Notes under the pieces: model-generated | The model's input: the letters and a program-made list of their open reading frames with translations, nothing else | The model's database searches: none | Told to the model about the DNA's origin: nothing | Position numbers and translations under genes: made by a program | DNA from: Gigantopelta aegis | Taxonomy: Eukaryota; Mollusca; Gastropoda; Neomphalida; Peltospiridae | NCBI RefSeq assembly: GCF_016097555.1 | Contig: NC_054707.1 | Coordinates: 43,596,873 to 43,660,872 of the forward strand | Length of the DNA: 64,000 nt | Direction: 5' to 3' | Part shown: one piece after another, positions 32,962 to 47,900 of the stretch | Layout: each line of letters begins with the position of its first letter | Numbering within the stretch: the first letter of the stretch is position 1

Positions 32962-35900
32962 GTTTGTTTTATTGATAAATAAAAATAAAATAGCAAAAGA
33001 GTTCGACCCGTACCCCAGTATATCAAAGGCTCTAAAGACTAACCCTAATCCTAACCATGCTTAGGGGGTTACGGGTCAAACTCGTGCCAAAAAGGAAATG
33101 AATAAAACTCGTGCCAAAAAGGAAATGAATAGTAGGCCTACGGTACCACTGTACCAGGAATATACATTTTAGGACAGACTTTCAACGGAAAGAGTTGACC
33201 TGTACCCCTCTATATCAAAGTCTGTAAGACTAAGCCTTGCCTTAAAACTAACCCTAACCATTGAAAGTGGGTACCATCGACATCCCAAACTGTGTTGGAG
33301 CCTGGCGATCTCGCCCCGTGTCAATCTCGCCCGGGCGAGTTCGCCAGGACTTATTTTCATCGTTTGGCGAAGTTATCATACATATTAGACTTGCTAGAAG
33401 ACATATATTATAGTATATATCTACTGTCATTATCAGCATGTTTTTTGTGCCAAAACTACAGGGTTATACCACTATTTTTGTGTTGGGACACGCTGTGGCG
33501 AGATCGCCATATTTACTTCTGTGTTGCATGTCTGTTTAGCGAAGTCGCCAGTACATTATAACTCAACAATATTCAAGTTACAAGCAGTTTAATGTTTACT
33601 TCATTAAGTAAATACATGTGCAGTAGTCATGTTTTGATTTTCTTGTTGTAAAATGTAATACATCGGTAGTTTACACTTCTGATGATTTCACTTGCAAGCC
33701 GGGGCGAGATCGACATACTTCACTGTGTTCACCTAACAACAAAAACACGAATATGATATTTACGGAAATATTATCATATTCCACATTTTCCAGCTACGAT
33801 ACGTGAAACAAAATAGACTGCAATCAATTAACATAAAAGATCAACAATGTGGACGTAAAACAAATCCATTCTAGTAAATAAAAGTGAAACATCCTCCGAT
33901 AAACAGGAAAGAGTGCGACGTTTCTAACTCAGTAGTACTAGTAACTGCGTTCAGGCACATGCATTTGCAAAAAGTATCGTACCGCATCTGCGATCATCAT
34001 TTTCTGTTTTTAAGGCCACTACATGAAAAAGTATATATTTCTTAACTATGCACAGTTGACGAACAGTTTGTTTAATGTTTTTTTAAAAGGAAAAAATCAA
34101 TTTGTCAAGCGTTCTGGTCCAGTCCACGTTTTACCAACACCCAACGCTAACACTTGATGTCAATACTGACACCAGTGAATAGTTTGTAAAATGTAATTTT
34201 TTTAATGAATTGATTCTTAATTAACACAATTTATACACTGAAAATTATTTACAATTGTTATAAAATGGATTATGAATACTATTCCCTACAGTAGAAGCAC
34301 AAAAATGTGGCATACCTTTTGCAAATCAAATATAATAATTGAAAACAATTCTAACATCAGGAGGCTTAAAAATCATACAAATTAAATGATTTAGCTTTGT
34401 TCATCTGGCACATGTGAGGTCATGTCACACGCATCGAATGTTAATTTATCTTCCTCCATTTTAAGTTGATTTCTACAAGTCAATATAGGACCCAATATAG
34501 GTAATTTTAAGTAATAAACAAAAATGACGTAGTAAAATTAATAGTTTTTGGGGTTTGTAAAGTTTTGTATTTAGATACTTGTTTGAAGTATATTGTTACT
34601 GAAAATGTTCTAGACCTGTGAAGAAAAAACCTTACAAATGAATGGCAAGCAGACAAATCGGATGTTAATTGCATGAACAGTGCACAAGAAAACAAAGTGA
34701 AAGGAGTTGGAAGCATAACGCAGTTAGGGACATTGACGATACAGGTCGAACTCATGCCCGTTCAACTGCTCCAGAATTTTTAAATTTATTTTTTAAATCG
34801 TACAGGTCCAGATTGAAAAAGTTGAAGTGACCAAGTATCCATTCTCATACGGTAATTTTGGCATTGTTACCAGTTTGCCAGGTACTAATCTACATTCGCA
34901 AAAGTAGAAGTGACTTGTTCCTTCCCACTCCCAGGATTGTTTTTATTATTAAATCAGGCAAAGTGAACATTTATCAGTACAGTTTGTAACATTTTACCAT
35001 GTTCCACATTCAAATGAATGTGGCTAAGGATTAACAATATTAGACTGGTCACAGCAAATGATGTGACATGGGTCACAGTACATTCTGGCGCCAAAGTAAA
35101 AACACGGACTAATATACAGTGACACAGTGCCAAGTGAGCTATGACACCAAACTAGTCTGGGTCTTGACGTCTGCTGTGTGATTTTTTAAAAATCATATTC
35201 GGTCCAAAATATTACTTTTGACTTCTCACTACTAGTCTATTAATAACTCTGCGACTTGAGCCACCTTTCAACAAAGAAAACATTCATTTCACCGGCAACA
35301 TTAGGGCCTGATTTGTTCACATTGTTCCATCTTAAAAGTCAGGTCATTTCACCTCTACATATATAGTGTTACAGGGTTTTTTTTTTGACTGGCCAATCGG
35401 GCCACTCACAGCTACACTTTGACTCGCCCGTACAACTTTTGAATGGCCCGTGACCGAAATTCGTTTTTCAAATGAACTTACTTAAATTGCACTTTAAAAA
35501 CATGTTATCATATTATACAAACAATAGTAACAACAAAAGAAGGAAACAGAACTTGTTTTAGTTTTATTACAAACTGTTGTAATTAAATTCTAATTATTAT
35601 GTTGTCACAGGACCCACACAATCAAACATCCAGAATGTTTTACCAAGGTTAGGTCTTTGAATGAATAAGGTGCTTTTATGACCGTATGACGAGGAATTAA
35701 AAAAATTGCTACGCTGACAGCAATCTATACAAACGATCAACATCCACTGGAGAAATCAACATACAACACAAGTTGAAGGCATAATTATCATTATTTAATT
35801 GGAGCAGGTCAACTTGCCGCAAAACCAACGTGGTTGGTCAACTCGCCAGACACTGTTTAGTCAACTCGTATATTTACCATTTTAAAAATTAATATACCAA

Positions 35901-38900
35901 CATTTTAAGGTAATGTGCATTAAATATTGTTGAATATGCACACCAGTCGGGAGTTCAAAAGTTGCCTGATCATTCCTTTAAGGAAATAAGGGACAAACTC
36001 ACAAACGTCGTTAAATTAGGGTTGACAGTTCATTGTAATAGAATATTATTTATCCGATGTTAAGATCTCCCCAATATAAAACTATTTAATAAGCGGTGGT
36101 AATACTAATAGCGGAGTTTCACTGTAATATTAATAAATAAAATGACACCAATGTTGTAGACATTGATTTTTAATTTTGTCACAATTGCTTACGGACAGTA
36201 AAGTTTGGGGCGAGTTGTCCAAACACTCGGGCAAGTTGACCAGCATTTCTATTTAACATTCGCACATGCACAGGCAATGATTGCTGTTGTTGAAATCAAT
36301 GTGACGAGTTGTTCCAATTGTAATTAAATGGAAAGTAAAGACGGACATGGCCAAGGTGTTCCGATTGAACCTACGAATACATTTACGTGGCCAAGGTTTT
36401 CCGAATACGTATACATAATCAAAACCGGCTAAGGCATTCCGAATGGTTTTAGACTGTTCCATATACTGGGGAAGTGGTCGCTATTATGTCTTGTATGGGT
36501 TTGGTTACGCAGATATTAATAGGAAACCAGTTGAAAACAATAAATACAAAATAACTTTCTGATCTCTTATGAACATTAATTATTTTCATTTTGATACATA
36601 ATACAATATGTGGAAATTTTCGGCCACGGGCGATATGCCCGATGCTATTTTGACTCGCGATCGGGCGACCGTAAAGTGCACACCCTGGTGTTAATTAAAA
36701 CTAGAGTGAAACAACCTAAGAGAAAGGGAAAACTACTCTGGGTGGGGCGGGTGTGTGTGTCTGAAATGACCCAGATTCATTCCCGGGAGAATGGCAGAAA
36801 TTTAATTAAAAATAGGTGAAAACTGAAATTAACATTTATCAGTATGTGTAGCCCACGTAGAGAGAGCTAAATGTAGACTGACATTCCAACGGTAAATAGG
36901 ATTTTCTCTTTATGGTCTGACAATTCTGTAATGAAAACACAGAATAATCGCCAATTTAATTAGGTAAGAATTCCCACACTATATATACATGTACAGTGTT
37001 CGAGATTACCAGTATCCCGATATCCCGGGGATACCAGAATTTAATTTTGGATACCAAACTTCAATAGCCCAATATCCCACCGATATACCATATATTGTTG
37101 TTGTTTCTTTTTAATCCTGCATTTTTATTTTTCGCTGAAACAGTGAAAATCGTAATTTACTGGTGAAGTTAAGTAATTCACAGTGTCATCCAAGTTTGTT
37201 GCGATGTTATTTATGAATTTCATGTAAGTCGGATACTAAATTTTCAGGTGGGATACCAGATTTTGAAATGTTAGTATCCAACTGGGATACTGCCCAAAAT
37301 TTTAAATCTCGAACGCTAATGTATGACTAATGTTCAATACCTTTACATCAGTCCTTTTCAAGTTTGCTAATAACATATATTTTCACATATTAATCACTGA
37401 TATGTGCACACACTACAGGAAGAAACCTGACAGGATCCCCACTTTTTTTTCAAAGGAAGTGATTAATGTATAAAATATTTGTTACTATAGTATCAGCAAA
37501 TTCGAGAAAATTATTGATGTTCAGGTATTTAAAGGGACTGTCTTGAATTTGCAGTCATTGTAAGAAGTAAACTGACTATATCAGAGCTCTTGTTTAGAAT
37601 TCCAGTATGCTTGCACTCATGTGCTAATGTTTACAAGTATCAATTACTATTTAGTTATTTTACATCATAATATATATTTGTGTATACAAAATTATTTGAA
37701 GATAAAATAATAATATGGTTTGGGCTACTACAATTTGTACAAACACTGTGTATGTTTAATATTCCAAACTAGAAAATATCTTTAATAATAGTATGTTATT
37801 TAGTCATCAAAAAGGCTTTATTGTACAAATTTATGTTACATTGACACCAAATGCATCAATGTATTACGATCCTCTGTACAACTGTTTTTTAGTCACATTA
37901 TTCATTGTAAAAGTGGGTGATTTCATTTACAGTTTTTCATTTCAATGTGCATGGATTGACTACAGGAAATATGTGATTTCTGCTCATTTTAATTTTACTT
38001 TATAGCATGGCTTTTTCAGAAAATTAGGTCTGAATAATAAATTTCAACCAGACTGTCTTTACACTGTAGGAGATATTCTACTAGTATAATGTATAGTTAT
38101 GATTTTTTGTACATTATAAAGTTTAATCAGAATATATGTCATCATGTTTTGTATCAAGATTTCTATCATTTTATGAGGTAACTTTGATTCTTGACAAAAT
38201 GTCACGTCTTTCACAGTACCTTTATTGATTAATAATTGATTATTAAATTATATCAACTGTCTATTTATTTTCTCTGCATGTTATTGTAAAACAACATAGT
38301 GACATAACAAAATAATTGTTGGGATATAAAATAGAAGTTATAGGAGGGCAGAGTTTATAGGTTGAACTTGCAAAAAAAGTTTCATGTGTCCAAATGATGT
38401 CACGTCCATCACACTCTTTAATATGTACATGTATCCAAAAATACAAGTCTAAAAAAAAATTCTTGGGTGAAGTAAACATCTCTAACATGGTTTCTATTAA
38501 TGCAAAATGTAATTTTTTTATTCATGAACATATTTGCGTATACGGTATGCTTGTTGGCCAATACTGTATATATATATATATATATTGGAAGTGTTTAATT
38601 TGTTACGACATGTATTACTGCTTTTTGGGGGACATTATTTTACCTATATCTGATTTTTGTGTGTTTGTTTTTGCAGCAAAGAGGAACACCGCGAGACTCG
38701 GCACCACCCCGGCCACCTGTAAAGAGTGCTCCTCCTGTCAGTAGAATTTTCCCACATCGGCCAATACAGAGAGCTCAAGTGGTGTCTTTCAGGAGCTCGG
38801 AAAACTGTATCCTTCATTTAGTTAGAATGTCATAAAACATGATCAAATTAAAGTTTACGGAACTCCATTTTGTCAAAACATGCTGTTTCTACTTCTAGTG

Positions 38901-41900
38901 GTAACAATATATAACCAGAAATAAAGGCATTAAGTAACTAATCGGATCCAAGCAGTTCCACATATAACTATATGCACATATTAACACAAATTTACTGGTG
39001 TTCAGGATGTACTAGTTGGAACATTTTAGCATGCATGTACATGTATGTATGTAAGTACTGTATCCAGTGTCCTATAACAAAACATTTGAGCTTTCCTTAA
39101 ATTTTGAAAAGCCTTTTTGAGCAAGCGATACAATGAGCAAAGTCGAGACCTGTACTTCAATCAGTGTTTTGAGGTGATCAGTAAACTTGGAGCAGGATCA
39201 TTCGGCGAGGTGAGCTTTAGTCTGATGATCGTTTATTAACAATGCACAGCTCGTACATGTATCAGGGTTTAAGCTGTTGTTGGTCAATTGTCAGTTAAAA
39301 TTAAATAGACAGTAACTAGTTAATGACATCGGATATCGGTTTTATCCTGTGATGGTAAAAATGGGAAATTCTGCCGAGCGGAATTTCTCATTCGGCCTGA
39401 ACAGGATAAAGCAGATATCCAACATCATTAACTAGTTGTTATCTTTATCCTGCAGACCATAAAAAATATGGGGGAAAGCTATTATATCTATTATTTCAGC
39501 CACATTGTACGATGACCTAGAGGTCAAATGAGCAATTTTTGTATTGTAGCTATGTGTGTGATAAAATGTGGTTAATATATTTCATCATAAATGTGCCAAA
39601 AAGCTCATCAAAAATGTGATCCTATTAGATCAACCGCCATTCTGTGTGTTTGGCTACCTGAAAGTTTAATTAGGCTATTGATTTCGGAGAATATTTTGTT
39701 TTTAAAATTGATTAATTAATTAATTAGCAACATTTGCTGTCATTTTGAAAATTAGCAACTAGTAATTAATGTTTCAGAAAATTTATGTTGCAGTTCTTAA
39801 AACAAAAAAACCCACCATATTATTGGGTAAATAAATGCAAATTTTTATTGTATTTTAAGGTTTTCAAAGTTCGCAGCCGGGAAGATGGCCAGCTATATGC
39901 AGTTAAAAAATCACAGGAAAGATTTCGTGGAGAGTCGGACAGGTGGCTGAATTTATACTGTTGCAGTAGTTAGAAAACAAACATCACAGGAGATAAAGAG
40001 GAACTTTGGTTTCTTGACCATATGATTTTGCGACAGTTATTTTCTTCCATTATTTTGCAAGCATTGATGTGATTTTAAATCTAAGAATACTTTTACTACT
40101 ATGGATAACTCATTTTCTTCTTTTTTCTTCAAAGGAAAATGTCAGTTTGTTGGGGTGGGGTTCTGAGTAATGTGTTCAACTTGTTTTATTATTGTATTTT
40201 CATATTGAACCATTAGTGTTAAATATAATTATTGATCATATTTTGTTTATTTTTAGGAGACGTAAACTGGAAGAAGTGGCAAAGAATGAAATTTTACCTC
40301 GTCATCCAAATTGTGTGCGGCTGTATAAAGCATGGGAGGAACGACAACACCTTTATATTCAAACTGAACTATGCCAGTCATGGTGTGTACAGTCCTAAAC
40401 CTGTATAGTTTCAATCATATTTCAGAAAAAGGGTTTGTGTGAGTCTTTGAAAACAAAAGAATGTGGTTTTTAAAATATAAAAAGCTGATGTTAATGGAGA
40501 TTGCACAATTATATTCAGAATTTTATGACCAATTTCCATGTTTAACATCCAATAACTGATGATTAATAAAACAATGTGCTCTAGAGGTGTTGTTAAAGTT
40601 GTGTGACTTTCATGACCATTTTATGAATTATGCCAGTAGGTGGCATTCAGAATAAAAATACTTGTGCATGCTAATGTACACCGAAAGTAGCCAATTATTA
40701 TAAGTTAAACTCCAGAACTGCCATTACACACCTCAGTCGAAGGCTTTTTCTCAGTAATATGTGTCAGCATTGCGATGGTTGTGATAGCATGTGTAAGTCA
40801 AAGCTTTAAATGTGGAATGTTTTATTTTCAGTTTGTGTGACCTGGCGTATAGTTACCATGATTTCTCTGAATCGACTCTGTGGAACTATCTGGTGGATTT
40901 GTTAATGGTAAGTCATTGTACATCACATTACACTGGAGTGCGGGTGATTTAACTACCACGTGAACCTGAACAAATGTCTTCTATTGATTTTATTGCTTCC
41001 TCAGAAATTTATCAAAATTATATTTTGATGTTTTAGTTTAAGCTGTTTTATTTATCATCTCCTATATTCTAAATAATAGATGGTTCTATTTTAAAGGAAT
41101 AAATTAAATTGTTATCTAAACTAAATTTTGATTTATCAGATCCTTTGAAATCACATTTTCAGCCCTAAAAATTCATGAAGCCAAAAATGTATTTGCAATG
41201 GCATATTTATTATCATCTGATATTACTTTATTTTTTGTACCAAATTGTTGTCACAAGATAGTCTAATTTTGAGGACTGCAATTCTGTTTCAAATAGTAAC
41301 AATCATTGGATTGTTTCATTCAGATGTAAAATTGACTCGGTTCAAACAAATTCTTTTTCCACAATATTATAGAAAAATATACATCATTTCGTTTGAGTTT
41401 TATGATAATGATAATTGTTTACTTTAGGCCGTGAAGCACCTTCATGACCATAATCTGGTACACATGGACATCAAGCCCGACAACATCTTCGTGTCTATCG
41501 ATGGGGTCTGTAAACTTGGAGATTTCGGTCTTGTGTTGGACTTGTCGAAGTCCAGTGATCTGTCTGAAGCCCAGGAAGGAGATCCGAAATACCTTGCTCC
41601 AGAGTTGATGCAAGGAAAGTTTGGCAAACCGGCCGATATATTCAGGTATGGGAGATTTTGTACTCCCTCCGTCTATTTTCCCCTATCTTTTTCAACTGCG
41701 TGCAACTGGCTACAAGTTGTATTCTGTGCATAAATCTGTTGAGTGTATACATATCAATAATTTTATTTTATTTTTGTTTTTTTAAATATTGCAAGAGTAA
41801 ATTGAAATGCATATATTAGTTTTGCTGTGCACATCCATGAAATAGCATGCTGAATATTAGTTTAGGTTAACAACTCTCATTTTGAACTATGGCTCCTTAC

Positions 41901-44900
41901 AATAAAGACTTTAAAAAGTAATTTCATATTTGATGTCATTTATGAATGTAAACTTGAACATTGTATTTTAAGCAGGAGTATTGTGCACCGTTCCCTAGTT
42001 TAATGATGTACCTTGTTTAAATTTCAGTTTGGGGATGACTATTTTGGAACTGGCCAGTGACCTTGACCTGCCGCGCGGTGGCGAAGGGTGGCACATCCTC
42101 CGTAGGGGTCAAATACCAGAGGAATTTCTCAGAAGTACGTCTTTCATAACCTGGGCCCATATTTTCGAAGCCATCTTAGCCTGCGAAATCGTAAAATCAT
42201 CGTAAGTTATGACGTCACTATGGCGTGTGCTGTAGTGACATCACAACCTACAGCGGTTTTACGATTTCGTAGCGCTAAAATGGCTTCGAAAATATGGGCC
42301 CAGGTATCCATTTCACGAACAAAAACTAACATTTCTACCTTGTAGTAGTAAAGGAGACCAAGTGTTATAATTTAGTCAACATAAATATTACGTTTAAGGG
42401 GCATTCTCATTATGACTTGTCGCATGCGATTTAATCGTACTATGGGAAAACCTAATTGGGAACAATTTTAGTCTTATACGTTCCGATTTTTGTAAGGCCA
42501 TCAAGTCTGCAACTAATCACATAATGAGAATGCCCCTTTAGCAAGACGAGGCACTTAATGTTCTTTGTGAATAAAACCGAAAGATTTATCTATAGTTGTG
42601 AATATCTTTGTGAATATATGCATTTATTGTTTAATGGTGTTGAAAATTTGTTAGTGAGAATAAGTGGGAAAAATTCCTGTAACACTGTTTTTGACACTTA
42701 CATTTTATAAATGTATTAAACTTTCAGAATTAATTTGCTTTATTAATTTTTTCTCCATTACACTGTTGAGTAATATTAAAGGTTAAGATACATGTATTGC
42801 CAAATACTTGACATTTTAATGATAGCTTATATCATTTTATATCATTGTACTTATAATTTGTAGAAAAGTCATTTGACTTAAAGTACGTAATTCAGCAAAT
42901 GATGGACCCAGACCCAAGAAGCCGACCGACTGTCGACCAGCTGATGGCGTTTCCGTGTGTGCGCAAAGTCTGGAAACGAAGAGTGCGTGAATACATGATC
43001 AAGAATGCTGTGAGTGTATAAAACTGTACAGAGTTACATCGTGCTGAATACTGAGATTTTTGTCAATCATTAAAATGGCAAAGTTAAAATTTTTAAGTGT
43101 GGTTTCGTGAAATAAGGGTCAAAGTGAAAACTGAACTGATGGAGGATAATACTTCACAAAAACGTGTGTCTGAGATAACGGAGTTACAGTGATCGGGTTA
43201 CAGTGCACCACACAGTTTAAAGGTTACCATCAGTATTGCTGTATTGATTTGGAAGTTTTCTTACTCTTGCAGAGACCCCCAAACAGTGCACCACGACTGG
43301 TATATCAAAGGCTGTGGTATGTGCCATCCTGTAAGGGGTGTATATAAAAGATACATTGCTGCAAATGGTAAAAATGTAGCAAGTTTTTGTCTAGGACAAC
43401 AAGTAAAAAAAATACCAAAAGTTTAACATCCAATAGCCGATGATTAATAAATTAATATGCTCTGGTGGTGTCGTTAAACAAAACAAACTTTTTAACTAGA
43501 GGAGCATATTTCACTCTATAGTGCACTTTCTCACCCTCATCTTGGCTGGGTTTACTACACTGAACAGTAACATTGATATGTATTGTTTTATTTGACAGAT
43601 ATCTCGTGTCCGATCAACGTTATGGTCTATAGTGCACTTTCTCACCCTCATCTTGTCTGGGTTTACTACACTGGACAGTAACATTGATATGTATTGTGTT
43701 ATTTGACAGATATCTCAGGTCCGATCAACGTTATGGTCTATAGTGCACTTTCTCACCCTCATCTTGTCTGGGTTTACTACACTGGACAGTAACATTGATA
43801 TGTATTGTTTTATTTGACAGATATCTCGTGTCCGATCAACGTTATGGTCTATAGTGCACTTTCTCACCCTCATCTTGTCTGGGTTTACTACACTGGACTA
43901 ACATTGATATGTATTGTTTTATTTGACAGATATCTCGTGTCTGATCAACGTTATGGTCTATAGTGCACTTTCTCACCCTCATCTTGTCTAGGTTTACTAC
44001 ACTGGACAGTAACATTGATATGTATTGTTTTATTTGACAGATATCTCGTGTCCGATCAACGTTATGGTCTATAGTGCACTTTCTCACCCTCATCTTGTCT
44101 GGGTTTACTACACTGGACTAACATTGAATTTGATATGTATTGTTTTATTTGACAGATATCTCGTGTCCGATCAACGTTATGGTCTATAGTGCACTTTCTC
44201 ACCCTCATCTTGTCTGGGTTTACTACACTGGACTAACATTGAATTTGATATGTATTGTTTTATTTGACAGATATCTCGTGTCCGATCAACGTTATGGTCT
44301 ATAGTGCACTTTCTCACCCTCATCTTGTCTGGGTTTACTACACTGGACTAACATTGATATGTATTGTTTTATTTGACAGATATCTCGTGTCTGATCAACG
44401 TTATGGTCTATAGTGCACTTTCTCACCCTCATCTTGTCTGGGTTTACTACACTGGACAGTAACATTGATATATATTGTTTTATTTGACAGATATCTCGTG
44501 TCCAATCAACGTTATGGTCTATAGTGCACTTTCTCACCCTCATCTTGTCTGGGTTTACTACACTGGGTAGTAACATTGATATGTATTGTTTTATTTGACA
44601 GATATCTCGTGTGTGATCAACGTTATGGTCTATAGTGCACTTTCTCAATTATCTTGTCTGGGTTTACTACACTGGACAGTAACATTGATATGTATTGTTT
44701 TATTTGACAGATATGTCGTGTCCGATCAACGTTATGGTCTATAGTGCACTTTCTCACCCTCATCTTGTATGGGTTTACTACACTGGACAGTAACATTGAT
44801 ATGTATTGTTTTATTTGACAGATATCTCGTGTCCGATCAACGTTATGGTCTATAGTGCACTTTCTCACCCTCATCTTGTCTGGGTTTACTACACTGGACT

Positions 44901-47900
44901 AACATTGATATGTATTGTTTTATTTGACAGATATCTCGTGTCCGATCAACGTTATGGTCTATAGTGCACTTTCTCACCCTCATCTTGTCTGGGTTTACTA
45001 CACTGGACAGTAACATTGATATGTATTGTTTTATTTGACAGATATCTCGTGTCCAATCAACGTTATGGTCTATAGTGCACTTTCTCACCCTCATCTTGTC
45101 TGGGTTTACTACACTGGGTAGTAACATTGATATGTATAGTTTTATTTGACAGATATCTCGTGTGTGATCAACGTTATGGTCTATAGTGCACTTTCTCAAT
45201 TATCTTGTCTGGGTTTACTACACTGGACAGTAACATTGATATGTATTGTTTTATTTGACAGATATGTCGTGTCCGATCAACGTTATGGTCTATAGTGCAC
45301 TTTCTCACCCTCATCTTGTTTGGGTTTACTACACTGGACAGTAACATTGATATGTATTGTTTTATTTGACAGATATCTCGTGTCCGATCAACGTTATGGT
45401 CTATAGTGCACTTTCTCACCCTCATCTTGTCTGGGTTTACTACACTGGACAGTAACATTGATATGTATTGTTTTATTTGACAGATATCTCGTGTCCGATC
45501 AACGTTATGGTCTATAGTGCACTTTCTCACCCTCGTCTTGTCTGGGTTTACTACACTGGACAGTAACATTGATATGTATTGTTTTATTTGACAGATATCT
45601 CGTGTCCGATCAACGTTATGGTCTATAGTGCACTTTCTCACCCTCGTCTTGTCTGGGTTTACTACACTGGACAGTAACATTAATATGTATTGTTTTATTT
45701 GACAGATATCTCAGGTCCGATCAACGTTATGGTCTATAGTGCACTTTATCACCCTCATCTTGGCTGTATTCCTGTATCCGGTGACGTGCTGGAAAAGACG
45801 AAGTGTTTCTCGCATGTGTCTGCCTAGCGACACCAGTCACTCCACAACCTCCGGGGATCACAGTATTTCTGATGGTAGTCTTGTCACTTCATGTATTGTC
45901 AGTAAAACTTGCACTCAAATGACATCTTCACAAAGTTGCATCAGATGTAAATAATTAAATTTCAGCTACATTCGTTACGATTTAACGTCGTCCCATTGGT
46001 CCAGCCGTAGCACTGCAATTTTGTTCATTTTTCATTGAACGTTAAAAAAAAAGAACCAACGTCATATGAAATATGAACTTTTAGTGTTATTATTAGTATG
46101 TTTCAAATGTAATTATAAGTAACAATCCAAAAAGTGGTAAAAAAAACCCACAAATCTACAAGACTGCAATCTACAAGTCACCTCTTTCGATTTGCTGTCA
46201 CATTCAATATTTCACTAACAAATAGTTGGCCACCAGTAATTTTTTACCCATTCATGACATCAGTATACCTACCGATGTAACTTTATTCAAGTTGTAAAGT
46301 GTAAACAAAACTAATAGTAGTAATACTAATAGTAGTACAGTGAAAGCATAATATGCAAAACGATATCCAGTCTTTTATTAGTTTTAAAGGTTGCATGTCA
46401 CCATTTACATTTGTAAAACTTTAAATATGTAAGTTATTAATTTAATTTATAAAATATCACATAAATTGCAAAAAACACACAAAAAAACAACAATTTAGGA
46501 ACACAATATCATGAAATAGATAAATTAACAAAGTACCTACACTGAACAATTACTCATAACTTAGGTCGTTTTAATGGAAACAATTATTTAAAAATTTTAA
46601 TAGGTAACTTTATTCGAAACTGATGAAAATTATTTACATATATTTTTCTATGCAAACCATAAAGTATGCCCAATGAACCTATCTGTTGTGTAAATTGACA
46701 AGTTGATTAAACATGAATTTTTCACCATGACCAGTGAGTTATCAAATCAACTAGCCCTATGGCAAGTGAATTTTATAAAATTCGTGAACCCCTGCAGTAT
46801 ATAGGGATTAGGTGGGCATATCAGTTAAAATATAATTGTATTTTTATTATTTTAACTTTTGTTTCCCTACCAGATGATTGCTTTGACGATGATGTCAGTA
46901 TCACAAATAATTCTGTTGGAGTTCCACTGGATACGTCCTCGTCTTCTGACGATTTTGCCATACCATTGTAAGTATACTGGTATATCCAAATCCATCTCAT
47001 AACAATGGTGAATGCAGTTAACTAGTAGTTCCATTATTTTGCATAAGTGAACTAAGTTGATTTGTCTGTAAAAATTAGATTTTTATAAAACAGCAGTAAA
47101 ATAGTACTGCAAGGTTGAAAATTGGCAGGTGCCATAATCAGACACGACAACAGACTTTTACAAAGATTGGTCACTGGGCGACTTACTTTTAGTAAAATGT
47201 ATCTTTTCAATATAAATTACATTCAATAATGAAAATGCTTGAAGCAATTTATTGAGGCTAGTGAACTTTGGTAATGTCCAGTAACAATTTGTTTTAACTG
47301 GCCTCTGATGACTTGTCATAATGTTTAAGTGTGGATTCAACAAAGACTGGAGTTTTAAATGTGTGACAGTGGAGTACAAACTGCATGGATCCGTTCAGAT
47401 TTTACTAGAAAGATTGATAACTAGGTCTAGATGTTGGATGTAACAATGACTGGTGTCAGGCAGTAGCAAGAGGCCCTGCTTCTAACACTACGACCAATAG
47501 GCGGTAGCAAGAGGCACTGCTTCTAACACTACGACCAATAGGCGGTAGCAAGAGGCCCTGCTTCTAACACTACGACCAATAGGCGGTAGCAAGAGGCCCT
47601 GCTTCTAACACTACGACCAATAGGCGGCAGCAAGAGGCCCTGCTTCTAACACTACGACCAATAGGCAGCAGCAAGAGGCCCTGCTTCTAACACTTGGATT
47701 TGGTTTCACGGCTCAAACATCGAGTGCCACTATGGTACTAACTAAACAACCGTTAACTCCAACCAGGACCCAAACGCCCGTGTTAAATACTGGCAAATAA
47801 TGTTCATACATGTTTATATATTTTGCCGTCAGTGAGGAGCTTTACTGATGGCAGTAATTTGTATCCAGTGGCACAAAAGTGCCTTGGGTGATGCCCCTGA

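Larger units (their letters stand above)
32962..38676 (+). other. PKMYT1 intron 1 (5.7 kb)
   Basis: Holds the right arm of the inverted repeat, three to four inverted-repeat elements (33297-33721, 35372-36687 with an inner one, 36994-37318) and otherwise AT-rich DNA. The stretch 37319-38676 shows nothing recognisable apart from a short (ta)n run near 38570. Confidence 0.6.

Noticed and set aside
36610-36819. 69-codon ORF as an N-terminal exon of PKMYT1
   Set aside because: It overlaps a transposon end and lacks similarity; the exon at 32884-32961 matches the family N terminus and has the right phase.
43842-45680. Several minus-strand ORFs of 80-168 codons with repeated KCTIDHNVD
   Set aside because: They are antisense readings of the PKMYT1 acceptor array, not a protein gene.
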